Origin: Rugamonas sp. A1-17
GTDB lineage: Bacteria > Pseudomonadota > Gammaproteobacteria > Burkholderiales > Burkholderiaceae_D
Length of the DNA: 64,000 nt
Assembly: GCA_025548565.1 (NCBI GenBank)
Contig: JAJLPB010000013.1
Coordinates: 62,001-126,000, forward strand
Direction: 5' to 3'
In this document: positions 33,243-42,583 of the stretch, piece by piece
Layout: each line of letters opens with the position of its first letter
Position numbering within the stretch: the stretch's first letter is position 1
Notes under the pieces: generated by a model
What the model saw: the letters and a program-made list of their open reading frames with translations, nothing else
What the model was told of the DNA's origin: nothing
Databases searched by the model: none
Translations under genes and position numbers: made by a program

Positions 33243-35546
33243 CTAGCGGCCCAGCCGCTCCAGCTTGGCGATGCTCAGGTCCAGCACCTTCATGCCGTGG
33301 CTGCCGAAGTTGATCTGCGCGCGGGCATTGTTGCCGCTGCCCTCGATGTTGACGATCACCCCCTCGCCGAACTTGCCGTGCGCGACAGACTCGCCGATGC
33401 GCCAGCCGGAGCCCGGCGACTTCTGCGCGATCTTCTGCGCGATCGCGTTGTCGGAGCCAACCAGCGGCGCCTCGTCCCACGACGACTTCTTGTTGGCGAA
33501 CCAGTGCGACTGCACCTTCGGCGACAGCCACTTCAGCGATTCCTCCGGCAACTCGTCGAAGAAGCGCGACTTCATGTTGTAGCGGGTCTGGCCGTGCAGC
33601 ATGCGGGTCTGCGCAAAGCACATGTACAGGCGCTGACGCGCGCGCGTGATCGCCACGTACATCAGGCGGCGTTCTTCCTCCACGCCGTCGTGTTCGCGCG
33701 AACTGCTCTCGTGCGGGAACAAGCCCTCCTCCAGGCCCGTGATGAAGACGTTGTTGAACTCCAGCCCCTTGGCCGAGTGCACCGTCATCATCTGCACCGC
33801 CTCCTGGCCGGCGGTGGCCTGGTTGTCGCCGGCCTCCAGCGAGGCGTGCGACAGGAAGGCCGACAGCGGCGACATCACGGTCGGCAGCGCAGCGTCGGCG
33901 TCGAGGATCTCGAAGCCGTCCTCGTTGACGATGGGCATGCCGGCCTGGGCCTGCGCTTGCGGGCCGAGGTGCGCGGGCGCGCCCTGGCCGAAACCTTCCT
34001 CGGACACGAACTGCGTGGCCGCGCTGACCATCTGCTCCAAGTTCTCAATGCGGTCGGCGCCTTCTTTTTCGGTCTGGTAGTGGGCCAGCAGGCCGGACGC
34101 CTCCAACACCACGCGCACCAGTTCCGGCAAGGCCATCTGCTGCGTTTCAAAGCGCGCGCCCTCGATCAGCTTGACGAAGCCGCCCAGCGACGAGCCAGCC
34201 TTGCCCGCCACATAGGGCACGGCCGCGTACAGCGAAATCTGGTGCTGGTCGGCCGCCGCCTGCAGGGCTTCGATCGAGCGCAGGCCGATGCCGCGCGTCG
34301 GGAAATTCACCACGCGCAGGAAGGCCGAATCGTTGTGCGGATTGTCCATCAGCTGCAGGTAGGCGATCGCGTGCTTGACCTCGGCGCGCTGGAAGTAGCG
34401 CAGGCCGCCGTACACGTGGTACGGGATGCCGGCCGAGAACAGCGCGTGCTCGATCACGCGCGACTGCGCGTTGGAGCGGTACAGCACGGCGATCTCGCTG
34501 CGGGCGGCGCCGTCGGCGATCAGGTTCTTGGTTTCCTCGATGATCCACTGCGCCTCGGCCAGGTCGGAGCTGGCCTCGTACACGCGCACCGGCTCGCCAT
34601 GGCCGGCGTCGGTGCGCAGGTTCTTGCCCAGGCGCTTGCTGTTGTTGGCGATCAGCACGTTGGCGGCGTCCAGGATGTGGCCGTGGGAGCGGTAGTTCTG
34701 CTCCAGTTTGATCAGGTTCTGGACCTTGAACTCGCGCTCGAAGGCGCTCATGTTGCCGACGTTGGCGCCGCGGAAGGCGTAGATGCTCTGGTCGTCGTCG
34801 CCGACGGCGAACAGCGCGCTGCCACCGTCGCGCTCGCCATGGCCGGCCAGCAGCTTGAGCCACTTGTACTGCAGGTCATTGGTATCCTGGAACTCGTCGA
34901 CCAGGATGTGCTTGAAGCGCTGTTGATAATGTTCGCGCAGCGGCTGGTTACGGCTGAGCAGCTCATAGGTGCGCAGCAGCAGCTCGGCGAAGTCGACCAC
35001 GCCTTCGCGCTGGCACTGGTCGTCGTACAGCTGGTAGAGCTCGCACTTCTTGCGCTCGTCGGCGTTGTAGGGTTCGATCTTGTCGGCGCGCAGGCCCTGG
35101 TCCTTGGCGCCGTTGATGAAGTACATCACCTCTTTCGGCGGGAACTTCTCGTCGTCGATATTGTTGGCCTTGATCAGACGCTTGATGGCCGACAGCTGGT
35201 CCTGGCTATCGAGGATCTGGAAAGTCTGCGGCAGCGCGGCGTCGCGGTGATGGGTGCGCAGCAGGCGGTTGCACAGTCCGTGGAAGGTCCCGATCCACAT
35301 GCCGCGTGTATTAATCGGCAACATGGCCGACAAACGCGTCATCATTTCCTTGGCGGCCTTGTTGGTGAAGGTCACGGCCAGGATGCCTGACGGCGACACC
35401 TGCCCCGTCTGGATCAGCCAGGCGATGCGGGTAGTGAGGACGCGGGTTTTACCGGAGCCGGCGCCCGCCAGGATCAGGGCGCTTTGTGCCGGCAGGGTCA
35501 CGGCGGCGAGTTGTTCGTCGTTGAGGTTGTGGAGAAGATTGTGCAT
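33243..35546 (-). CDS. uvrD: UvrD/Rep-family 3'-5' DNA helicase
   Basis: A 767-residue superfamily 1A helicase acting in nucleotide-excision and mismatch repair. It has the Q motif LNDEQLAAV at the start, Walker A GAGSGKTR near residue 30, motif II VDEFQDTND near 217, motif III GDDDQSIYAFRGA, and motifs IV-VI further on (VHSAKGLEF and YVAITRARQRLYM). The C-terminal region after residue 650 ends with a Tudor-like tail (GEGVIVNIEGSGNNARAQINF), as in PcrA/UvrD, which can bind RNA polymerase. The start MHNLLHNLN is chosen over an ATG 11 codons upstream. Family A repeats lie 36 bases upstream. Confidence 0.95.
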   Translation of the reverse strand: MHNLLHNLNDEQLAAVTLPAQSALILAGAGSGKTRVLTTRIAWLIQTGQVSPSGILAVTFTNKAAKEMMTRLSAMLPINTRGMWIGTFHGLCNRLLRTHHRDAALPQTFQILDSQDQLSAIKRLIKANNIDDEKFPPKEVMYFINGAKDQGLRADKIEPYNADERKKCELYQLYDDQCQREGVVDFAELLLRTYELLSRNQPLREHYQQRFKHILVDEFQDTNDLQYKWLKLLAGHGERDGGSALFAVGDDDQSIYAFRGANVGNMSAFEREFKVQNLIKLEQNYRSHGHILDAANVLIANNSKRLGKNLRTDAGHGEPVRVYEASSDLAEAQWIIEETKNLIADGAARSEIAVLYRSNAQSRVIEHALFSAGIPYHVYGGLRYFQRAEVKHAIAYLQLMDNPHNDSAFLRVVNFPTRGIGLRSIEALQAAADQHQISLYAAVPYVAGKAGSSLGGFVKLIEGARFETQQMALPELVRVVLEASGLLAHYQTEKEGADRIENLEQMVSAATQFVSEEGFGQGAPAHLGPQAQAQAGMPIVNEDGFEILDADAALPTVMSPLSAFLSHASLEAGDNQATAGQEAVQMMTVHSAKGLEFNNVFITGLEEGLFPHESSSREHDGVEEERRLMYVAITRARQRLYMCFAQTRMLHGQTRYNMKSRFFDELPEESLKWLSPKVQSHWFANKKSSWDEAPLVGSDNAIAQKIAQKSPGSGWRIGESVAHGKFGEGVIVNIEGSGNNARAQINFGSHGMKVLDLSIAKLERLGR

Positions 35547-35581
35547 CCCGTGATTATACCGGCCTTGGCCCCCAACCACCT

Positions 35582-35723
35582 TGGGGTCAAGTCTGACATT
35601 CGGACACGAGCTCTGCCGTAGCAGCCGCTACAGCCCTGGGGTCAAGTCTGACATTCGGACACGAGCTCTTCTGTAGGCAGCGCCTACAGAAGAGCTCGTG
35701 TCCGAATGTCAGACTTGACCCCA
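35582..35723. repeat. Family A REPIN-like cluster with three half-units
   Basis: Half-units lie at 35582-35613 (+), 35637-35668 (+) and 35692-35723 (-). The second and third form a perfect 42-base-pair stem (35637-35678 with 35682-35723) around a three-base loop. The first is unpaired and looks like half of another element whose second arm is lost. The cluster fills the gap between the M56 gene end and the helicase start and may terminate M56 transcription or carry the uvrD promoter. Confidence 0.9.
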
Positions 35724-35726
35724 ATT

Positions 35727-37970
35727 TTATGCGGACGGGGCTGGCACGGCTTTGCCGGACTTGACGGCGTCCTTGATCAGCTCTTTCATGGTGCGCTCGG
35801 CTTCGCGGCTGGCCTTGGCTTGTTCGCGACCCAGCTCGCCCATGGCCTGGCCCAGCTCAGCCATCGGCTTGCCGGCTTCCGACATCTGCTTGCTCAGCGC
35901 TTGCATCGGCTCTTGCATGGCCTGGATTTTCGCCAGCTGCGGCGCCAGCTCGCGCTGGGATTGCGCGATCTGGTTTTGCAGTGGCGCCATTTCCGCTTGC
36001 AGCGCGGCCTGGCGTTCGTGGAAGCGGCGCAGCTTTTCCGGGGTCGGGTCGTCGCCCAGTTCGCGCGCGGCCTGCTCGATGCGGCGGCCGATCGCTTCCT
36101 GCTGCCGGCCGCCCCGTTCAATCAGGCGCTGCTGGCGATCCATGTCCAGCTGGGTCTTGCCTTCGGTATCCCGGCCCAGCTTTTCCATCTGCCGGCCCAG
36201 CTCATCCATGACTTTGCCCTGGGCATCCATTTTCTTGCCCTGCGCGTCCATTTTCTCGCCGATGCGGTTGGCGGGAACCCAGGCTTCGTCAGCCTTGGCG
36301 ATGATGGCCGGGTCCTGGATCAGGTAGGTCTTGTCGCCATCGCGGAACCAGATGAAGTCGCCCTTGACGGCGCGGCGCGCATTTTCGATTTTGGACAGGT
36401 CCTGGTGCGCGGCCGAGACGGTGATGTTCTCCTTGTTGGCATGGACCAGGGCATAGCCGGATCGCCGGACGTCGCGACCCGGGGAGGTGTAGCGGTCAAA
36501 GTGATAGCCCTGCACTCGGGCCGGTGGTGCGGGTGGTACGGGGGGCGCGGCAGGTGCCTCAGGCGCCGCAGGCGCGGCCAGCGCTGGCACAGGCGGTAAG
36601 GCCGGCGTCGCTGGAGCAGCCGCCAACACGCGCGGCGGCTTGGGTGGCTTGGGCGGCCTGGCCGGCGCAACTGGTGCCGTCAGTTCGGCGACGGGCGCCG
36701 GTTCGGCGGGTGCCGCCGCAGCAGCCGGTTCGGCCGGCGCCGCGGCTGAGGCAGGTTCGGCCGGCGCAGCAGCTGAGGCAGCTTCAGCCGGTGCCGCCTC
36801 GGCGGCCGGCGCGGCGGGCGCCGCCGCCATGGCCATTTCGGCCGCCGCAGCGGGCGGCGCCACCGGATCGACTGGCGCGACCTCGGCCACCTCGCTGACC
36901 GGCGCGGCAGTATCAATAGCCGGCGCTGGCGGCGCGGCGTGGGCATAGAACACCGCGCCGGCGGCAAACAGACCCATCAAGGGCAAGGCCATTTTCCAGC
37001 TGACCGGTTCAACATCGGGACGCAGCAGGCGTTTGATACGAGACATGAGATTTCCTCCGTGAGCCGCGTGGGCTAGTTGTGTGGTGTCGAACTGAAACCG
37101 ATCCAGTTCCGACAAGGCCTTCGCCAGCCTCTGGGGCTGGCCGAGCATGTCCACCGCGAGGTCGTCGGCGATTTGTTCCCGCTCGATCCGTATCCTGCGT
37201 GACAGGGCCCAAACACTAGGGTGATAGAACAGCACGACCTCGATCGCGCTTTGAACCAGGTTGACCAGGTAGTCATGTCGTTTGATGTGCGCCAGCTCGT
37301 GCGCCAACAAGGCTTCCAGCAGGTCGGGCGGCATGCCGCTGACCAGCGCGGCCGGCACCAGCACGATGGGACGCCAGCAGCCGGCCGTGATCGGGCTGTC
37401 CAGCAGATCGGCCACGCCCAGCCGCACATGGCGTTCGATGTCGAAGCGGCGCGCCAGTTCGGACAGGCGCCGCTGCCAGTAATGATTGACGGTGTAGGCG
37501 CCGGCGCTGGTGCGCTCGGCTACCCAGCGCAGGCCCAACGCGAGGCGCAGCGACATCAGCGCCGCGCCGGCCAGCCACAGGCCAACCACCCACGGCAGCT
37601 GGCGGCGCAAGATGGTTTCAAAAGTGGAGAGCGTGCCCTCTCCCAGCAGGGCCGGCACGGCGGCAGCGGCGACGGCGCCCTGGCCGGCCGCATCAGCAGC
37701 GCCCGCGCCCTGCCCCGCCAGCACGCGCAGGATAGGCTGTGTATCGACACCGCCGCCGGCGTCCGACAGCTGCATCAGGATGCTGGCCAGCGGCAGCGCC
37801 GCGCACAACAGCATGCCGGCGCAGGCGACCGTGTAGCGGGTCTGCGGGCGGGCGCGGCGCAGCGCGAACATCGCCAGCGCCACGGCCCAGCCGATCAGCA
37901 GGCCTTGCCAGATGAAGTGCAACAGCGCCCACCCGACGGCGGGCACCAGGGCGGCCAGGACGCCGTTCAT
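35727..37970 (-). CDS. M56-family (BlaR1-like) membrane metallopeptidase
   Basis: A 747-residue protein. Four membrane helices lie in the first 330 residues, with the M56 zinc motif in AHELAHIKRHDY near 235 and the downstream Glu in EREQIADDLAVD. A Pro/Ala-rich linker (about residues 370-480) follows the fourth helix, then a folded region (RVQGYHFDRY...GDFIWFRDGDKTYLIQDPAII), then a long coiled coil with repeats such as EKMDAQGKKMDAQGKVMDELGRQ. It lacks the penicillin-binding sensor of true BlaR1. Proteobacterial members normally follow a BlaI-type repressor gene; here only a 17-codon frame precedes it. Cue and substrate unknown. Confidence 0.88.
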   Translation of the reverse strand: MNGVLAALVPAVGWALLHFIWQGLLIGWAVALAMFALRRARPQTRYTVACAGMLLCAALPLASILMQLSDAGGGVDTQPILRVLAGQGAGAADAAGQGAVAAAAVPALLGEGTLSTFETILRRQLPWVVGLWLAGAALMSLRLALGLRWVAERTSAGAYTVNHYWQRRLSELARRFDIERHVRLGVADLLDSPITAGCWRPIVLVPAALVSGMPPDLLEALLAHELAHIKRHDYLVNLVQSAIEVVLFYHPSVWALSRRIRIEREQIADDLAVDMLGQPQRLAKALSELDRFQFDTTQLAHAAHGGNLMSRIKRLLRPDVEPVSWKMALPLMGLFAAGAVFYAHAAPPAPAIDTAAPVSEVAEVAPVDPVAPPAAAAEMAMAAAPAAPAAEAAPAEAASAAAPAEPASAAAPAEPAAAAAPAEPAPVAELTAPVAPARPPKPPKPPRVLAAAPATPALPPVPALAAPAAPEAPAAPPVPPAPPARVQGYHFDRYTSPGRDVRRSGYALVHANKENITVSAAHQDLSKIENARRAVKGDFIWFRDGDKTYLIQDPAIIAKADEAWVPANRIGEKMDAQGKKMDAQGKVMDELGRQMEKLGRDTEGKTQLDMDRQQRLIERGGRQQEAIGRRIEQAARELGDDPTPEKLRRFHERQAALQAEMAPLQNQIAQSQRELAPQLAKIQAMQEPMQALSKQMSEAGKPMAELGQAMGELGREQAKASREAERTMKELIKDAVKSGKAVPAPSA

Positions 37971-38020
37971 GCGCGCCCCGCCTGCCGTGAAATTCTGCGT
38001 ATTCCGAGTATCGCTTCCAT
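37967..38020 (-). pseudogene. 17-codon frame upstream of the M56 gene, possible remnant of a blaI repressor gene
   Basis: The frame encodes MEAILGIRRISRQAGRA and its stop overlaps the M56 start by ATGA, the usual blaI-M56 junction. A strong GGGGAG ribosome site lies six bases before its ATG. A full BlaI/MecI gene (about 120 codons) is expected here but absent. The simplest reading is an internal deletion that kept the first and last codons. It could also be a genuine leader peptide coupling M56 translation. Confidence 0.45.
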
Positions 38021-38042
38021 GCCGCACTCCCCAGTTGATGGA

Positions 38043-38090
38043 TGTAGAATAAATTATCTAGATGTCGATGTCTAGAACTTTTTTTCTACA
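38043..38090 (-). promoter_or_regulatory. Dyad-rich promoter/operator region of the M56 gene
   Basis: An outer inverted repeat (TGTAGAA at 38043-38049, TTCTACA at 38084-38090) surrounds an imperfect dyad, TCTAGATGTC/GATGTCTAGA (38057-38076). CTACA/TGTAG half-sites resemble those bound by BlaI/MecI repressors. The region is A/T-rich in a high-GC setting and lies upstream of the 17-codon frame. It is a candidate for the ancestral repressor operator; binding is not shown. Confidence 0.4.
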
Positions 38091-38105
38091 TTCATCCGGC
38101 CGGGA

Positions 38106-38288
38106 TCAGTGGGCGCGCTTGGCGCTGATGGTGACGACTGGCATCTTGACGCCGTCCACCACCGCCATCTTGACCGAGCCGGCATCGATGGCCGGGGTGG
38201 CGCGCATTTCGGCGCTGGCGTAGCCGGTGGCGCACAGGACGACTGCGCTGGCGACAAAGATCAGTTCCATGTTTTTCAGTACGTTCAT
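38106..38288 (-). CDS. Small exported protein, unknown function
   Basis: A 60-residue protein with a signal peptide (LIFVASAVVLCATGYASA) leaving a mature part of about 30 residues, EMRATPAIDAGSVKMAVVDG and on to KMPVVTISAKRAH. The start is supported by AAGGAGAAA spaced six bases before the ATG. The mature part has an even mix of hydrophobic and charged residues and no cysteines. It lies between frmA and the M56 operator region, on the same strand as M56. No family was recognized. Confidence 0.6.
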   Translation of the reverse strand: MNVLKNMELIFVASAVVLCATGYASAEMRATPAIDAGSVKMAVVDGVKMPVVTISAKRAH

Positions 38289-38427
38289 GATGTTTCTCCT
38301 TCAGTGGTGGGCCTTGCTTCCATGACTCCACTGTAGACAAACACCGCGCTGAACGCCTGCGGATTGCGACGGAATGCACGTTGACCGGAGCCAGCCGCAT
38401 TCCGCCGCGATGGACGTCAATAGATCG

Positions 38428-39534
<1,107 letters not shown>

Positions 39535-39633
39535 TGTTCGTCCTGTGGCTGCGTTGTTCGGGAGACCGGAACGGCGGGCCGTTCCGGTGGTTCGCCATGA
39601 TAGCAAGCCGCGGACGATCTGTGGCGCGGACGA

Positions 39634-40089
39634 TTATTGCGGTTCGGCCGGCATCGCCGCGCCGATGCCCAGCAGCTCGGACACCGTGCGCCACAGCTGG
39701 CGCGGCGAGGTCCACGGCTTGGGCAGGAAGGCGCCACCGGCGTTGTGCCGCTCGGGATGGCGCGCCGAGTACGTCAACACGCGCACATGGGGGTGGCGCT
39801 GCTGCAGCTGCATCACCAGGCTGGTGCCGTCGCCGTCGGGCAGGTCGGGATCGATCACCACCAGCGCGAAGCGCTGCTCCAGCAGGCTAATCTCGGCCGC
39901 GGCCAGCGAGGCCACGTGGGTGACCTGGGTCTCCGGCACCAGCAGCATCGACAGCACCAGCGCGGTGTCCAGGTCGGCGTCCACGTGCAGCACGCGCGGC
40001 GCCTCGGCAAACACCGAAAAGCCTATCGCCGCGCCGACATCCTGCTCGCTGAAGGGACGGTAGGTATCCTGGGAAAAATCGGTCGTCAT
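39634..40089 (-). CDS. Single-domain response regulator (receiver-like), partly degenerate
   Basis: A 151-residue protein with one receiver-fold domain from about residue 30. The acidic pocket is altered (VLHVDADLDTALVLS), the phosphoacceptor-position Asp is in FALVVIDPDLPDGDG, and the conserved Lys is in AFLPKPW. No output domain follows. It may act as a phosphate sink or protein-binding switch. The ATG at MTTDFSQ is used; a start six codons upstream is possible. It is separated by 257 bases from the ANTAR regulator gene on the same strand, so the two may be functionally linked. Confidence 0.78.
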   Translation of the reverse strand: MTTDFSQDTYRPFSEQDVGAAIGFSVFAEAPRVLHVDADLDTALVLSMLLVPETQVTHVASLAAAEISLLEQRFALVVIDPDLPDGDGTSLVMQLQQRHPHVRVLTYSARHPERHNAGGAFLPKPWTSPRQLWRTVSELLGIGAAMPAEPQ

Positions 40090-40346
40090 AAGTGTCTCCG
40101 CACACAAAACTGAGAAAAATGCGGTGCCGGCAGCTCGGGGCGGTCATGGCAACGCGGGAGTCGGCGGAGTTGGGCCGAACGGACTGTGACGGCCGCAGGG
40201 GACAGGCGGCCGGGGAGGCGGCAGGCGCAGGTTGGAGGCCCCGCCGCACTACTACAAAGCGGGCAGGACCGGCCTGCCGCTATAGACACAGTCTACATTA
40301 AAGGTGATGTAAAGCAAGAAAATGCCGATAAAAACACCGCCGGCGT

Positions 40347-40976
40347 TTACTTTTTCAGACGCTGGTTGAACGCCGTGTGCAAGCTGTTCAACATTTCCTC
40401 GGCGGCCAGCAGCTGGTCGGCCACCTCGTTGACCTTGCGGCGGTTGGAGCGGGCGTGGTCGCGCAGCACCTCGAACGCGGTGTTGCGGTCGGTCTGGAAT
40501 TTGCACATCAGCAGGCCGACGGCCAGGCTGGTCTCGCGGCCGGCGGCCAGCGCGGCGTTCAGATTGAGCTCGGTGCGGCGCAGCTGGCGGATCTCGTCGG
40601 CGCGCGCCAGGCCGGCGGCGAAGGCCGGCATCAGGTGCTTCTCGTCGACCGGCTTGACCAGGAAGCCGACCGCGCCGTACGACGCGGCCTGCTTGCCGGC
40701 GTCGGCGTCGCCGCGGCCGGACAGGAACATGAACGGCACCGAACTGGTCGCGTGCAGCTGCTTGGCCAGTTCCAGTCCGTTCATGCCGGGCATGTGGATG
40801 TCGAGCAGGGCCAGGTCCGGTTCGCGCTGGGCGATCTGCTGCAGGGCCTGCTCGGCCGACGAGGCCTTGAGGATGTCGTAGCCGGCGTGGCCCAGCACCT
40901 CGCCCAGGAAATCGAGCAGCAATGGGTCATCATCGACGATCAGGATCAGACGCTTCTGGCTGGAAGGGACATTCAT
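40347..40976 (-). CDS. Response regulator with ANTAR RNA-binding output domain
   Basis: A 209-residue regulator. The receiver domain shows ILIVDDDPLLLDF, the phosphoacceptor Asp in LALLDIHMPGMNG and the Lys in GFLVKPVDE. A short linker and a C-terminal ANTAR domain (about residues 140-200, with SLAVGLLMCKFQTDRNTAFEVLRDHARSNRRKVNEVAD) follow. ANTAR domains bind paired hexanucleotide-loop RNA hairpins and prevent termination. No sensor kinase is adjacent and no target hairpins were recognized nearby. It ends about 257 bases before the single-domain regulator. Confidence 0.88.
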   Translation of the reverse strand: MNVPSSQKRLILIVDDDPLLLDFLGEVLGHAGYDILKASSAEQALQQIAQREPDLALLDIHMPGMNGLELAKQLHATSSVPFMFLSGRGDADAGKQAASYGAVGFLVKPVDEKHLMPAFAAGLARADEIRQLRRTELNLNAALAAGRETSLAVGLLMCKFQTDRNTAFEVLRDHARSNRRKVNEVADQLLAAEEMLNSLHTAFNQRLKK

Positions 40977-41046
40977 GTGGCGGCCACCTTAGGCTTAAGC
41001 TAACGCCCCAATTATAAGGCGGAAATCCGCCCATGCCCCAAGGGAT

Positions 41047-41691
41047 TTATCTGCCCGTCTGGCCACCCGCGTACAGCCGCAGGAAAGCGGCCACCGCGGC
41101 GCCCACGTCATCCGCCTGGTAGACGCTGCTGATGGCGGCCACCATGGACGCCCCGCGCGCGGCCAGCGGCGCGGCGTTTTCCGGCGTCATGCCGCCGATC
41201 ACCACGGTCGGCACATGGATCGCCGCGCGCGCCTGGTCGAGGATCTCCATCTTGGTAGTGACCGCGTATTGCTTCACGCGCGACGGGTAGAAACCGCCGA
41301 AGGCCACGTAGCTGGCGCCGGCCGCCTGCGCCTGCAGCGCGCGCGGCAGGTCGCCGTAGCAGGAGGCGCCGATGATCTTGTCCGTCCCCAGCCGGGCGCG
41401 CACCTGCGCCACCTCGGCGTCGGTGCCGCCCAGGTGGACGCCGTCGGCGCCGGTCTGCTCGCACAGGTCGACATAATCGTTGACGATGAAGGGCACGCCG
41501 TAGCGCCGGCACAACGCCAGCAGCGCACCGGCTTGATCCAGGCGCTGCTGCGGACCGGCCTCCTTGTGGCGATACTGCAGCAGCGCCACGCCGGGTTGGG
41601 CGTCCTGGGCGGCGGCCAGTGCGCGTTCGGTCAGATCCAGCAGCCTGCCGGTGTCATCCCAGTTGGGCGTAACCAAATAAAGTCCTTGCAT
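41047..41691 (-). CDS. thiE: Thiamine-phosphate synthase
   Basis: A 214-residue TIM-barrel enzyme that joins HMP-pyrophosphate and thiazole phosphate to give thiamine phosphate. It has QYRHKEA near residue 40 (substrate phosphate loop), IVNDYVDLCEQTGADGVHLGG and SCYGDL, then YVAFGGFYPSRVKQ. VVIGGMTPENA is the C-terminal phosphate loop. It is the last gene of the thiCSGDE operon, 13 bases after thiD. Length matches the family. Confidence 0.96.
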   Translation of the reverse strand: MQGLYLVTPNWDDTGRLLDLTERALAAAQDAQPGVALLQYRHKEAGPQQRLDQAGALLALCRRYGVPFIVNDYVDLCEQTGADGVHLGGTDAEVAQVRARLGTDKIIGASCYGDLPRALQAQAAGASYVAFGGFYPSRVKQYAVTTKMEILDQARAAIHVPTVVIGGMTPENAAPLAARGASMVAAISSVYQADDVGAAVAAFLRLYAGGQTGR

Positions 41692-41704
41692 GATGTGCTC
41701 TCGG

Positions 41705-42583
41705 TTAAATCAGGGGAAGGCGGTGGGGGATGCGCTGGCCTGCGGCCACCGTGTAGGCGCCGCGCAGCGCGCGATAGCAGTACTGTTGCGCCAGTTCCAG
41801 CGCGCGCTCCATCGACATGCCGAGCGCCAGCTGGCCGGCGACCGCCGACGCCAGCGTGCAGCCGCTGCCGTGGAATTCACCGTCCAGGCGGGGCCAGCGC
41901 CAGTCGCGGGAATCGTCCCGCGGGGCGGGATCGGACAGGCGCTGCTGCGGCGCCGCGCCCGGGCCGAACCAGCGGTTGACCACCTCCTCGCCGCTGCCCT
42001 CGTCGTGGCCGCCGGTGATCAACACGTGGCGGCAGCCGCGCGCGCGCAAGGCCTGCGCCTGCGCGCACGGCTCGTCGACGCCGGTCAGCGCCAGCGCCTC
42101 CGGGCCGTTGGGCGTAAGCAGCGTGACCAGCGGCAGCAGCGGCGCCAGCGCCTGCACCGCGTCGCCGCGCGAGAGCAGGTCGCCGTGGCCGCTGGCCAGC
42201 ACCGGGTCCAGCACCACCGGCAACTCCGGCTGGCGCTGGCGCAGGCGGCCGATGATCTCGGCGATGGCCAGCGCGTTGCTAGCGCTGCCGGGAATGCCGA
42301 TCTTCACCGCGCGCACCGTCATCTTGCCGACCAGCGCCTGCGCCTGGCGCAGCACCATGGCGCCGTCGACCGGCTGCACGCCGTAGACGCGGTCGTTGTC
42401 CTGCACCGTCAGCGCGGTGGCCACGGTGAGCGCGTGCGCGCCCTGCCCGGCCACCGCTTGCAGGTCGGCGGCAATGCCGGCGCCGCCGGACGGATCGAGT
42501 CCGGCGAACACCAGCACGCACGGGCGCGCCACCAGTTGGGCCATCAGCTGCGCCGCCACTTGCGAAGACAAGCGCTCGCTCAT
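41705..42583 (-). CDS. thiD: Hydroxymethylpyrimidine/phosphomethylpyrimidine kinase
   Basis: A 292-residue ribokinase-fold kinase that phosphorylates HMP twice in thiamine synthesis. It shows FAGLDPSGGAGIAADLQA (substrate and ATP site) and VLDPVLASGHGDLL, and the anion-hole GEFHGSGCTLASAVAG near the C-terminus with the catalytic Asp region. A 25-residue insert (GPGAAPQQRLSDPAP...) precedes the GEFHGSG motif. It overlaps thiG by four bases (ATGA). Upstream in-frame sequence belongs to thiG. Confidence 0.94.
   Translation of the reverse strand: MSERLSSQVAAQLMAQLVARPCVLVFAGLDPSGGAGIAADLQAVAGQGAHALTVATALTVQDNDRVYGVQPVDGAMVLRQAQALVGKMTVRAVKIGIPGSASNALAIAEIIGRLRQRQPELPVVLDPVLASGHGDLLSRGDAVQALAPLLPLVTLLTPNGPEALALTGVDEPCAQAQALRARGCRHVLITGGHDEGSGEEVVNRWFGPGAAPQQRLSDPAPRDDSRDWRWPRLDGEFHGSGCTLASAVAGQLALGMSMERALELAQQYCYRALRGAYTVAAGQRIPHRLPLI

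Noticed and set aside
33060..35390. Long plus-strand frame opposite uvrD
   Set aside because: Antisense shadow of the helicase, starting inside the family B repeat region.
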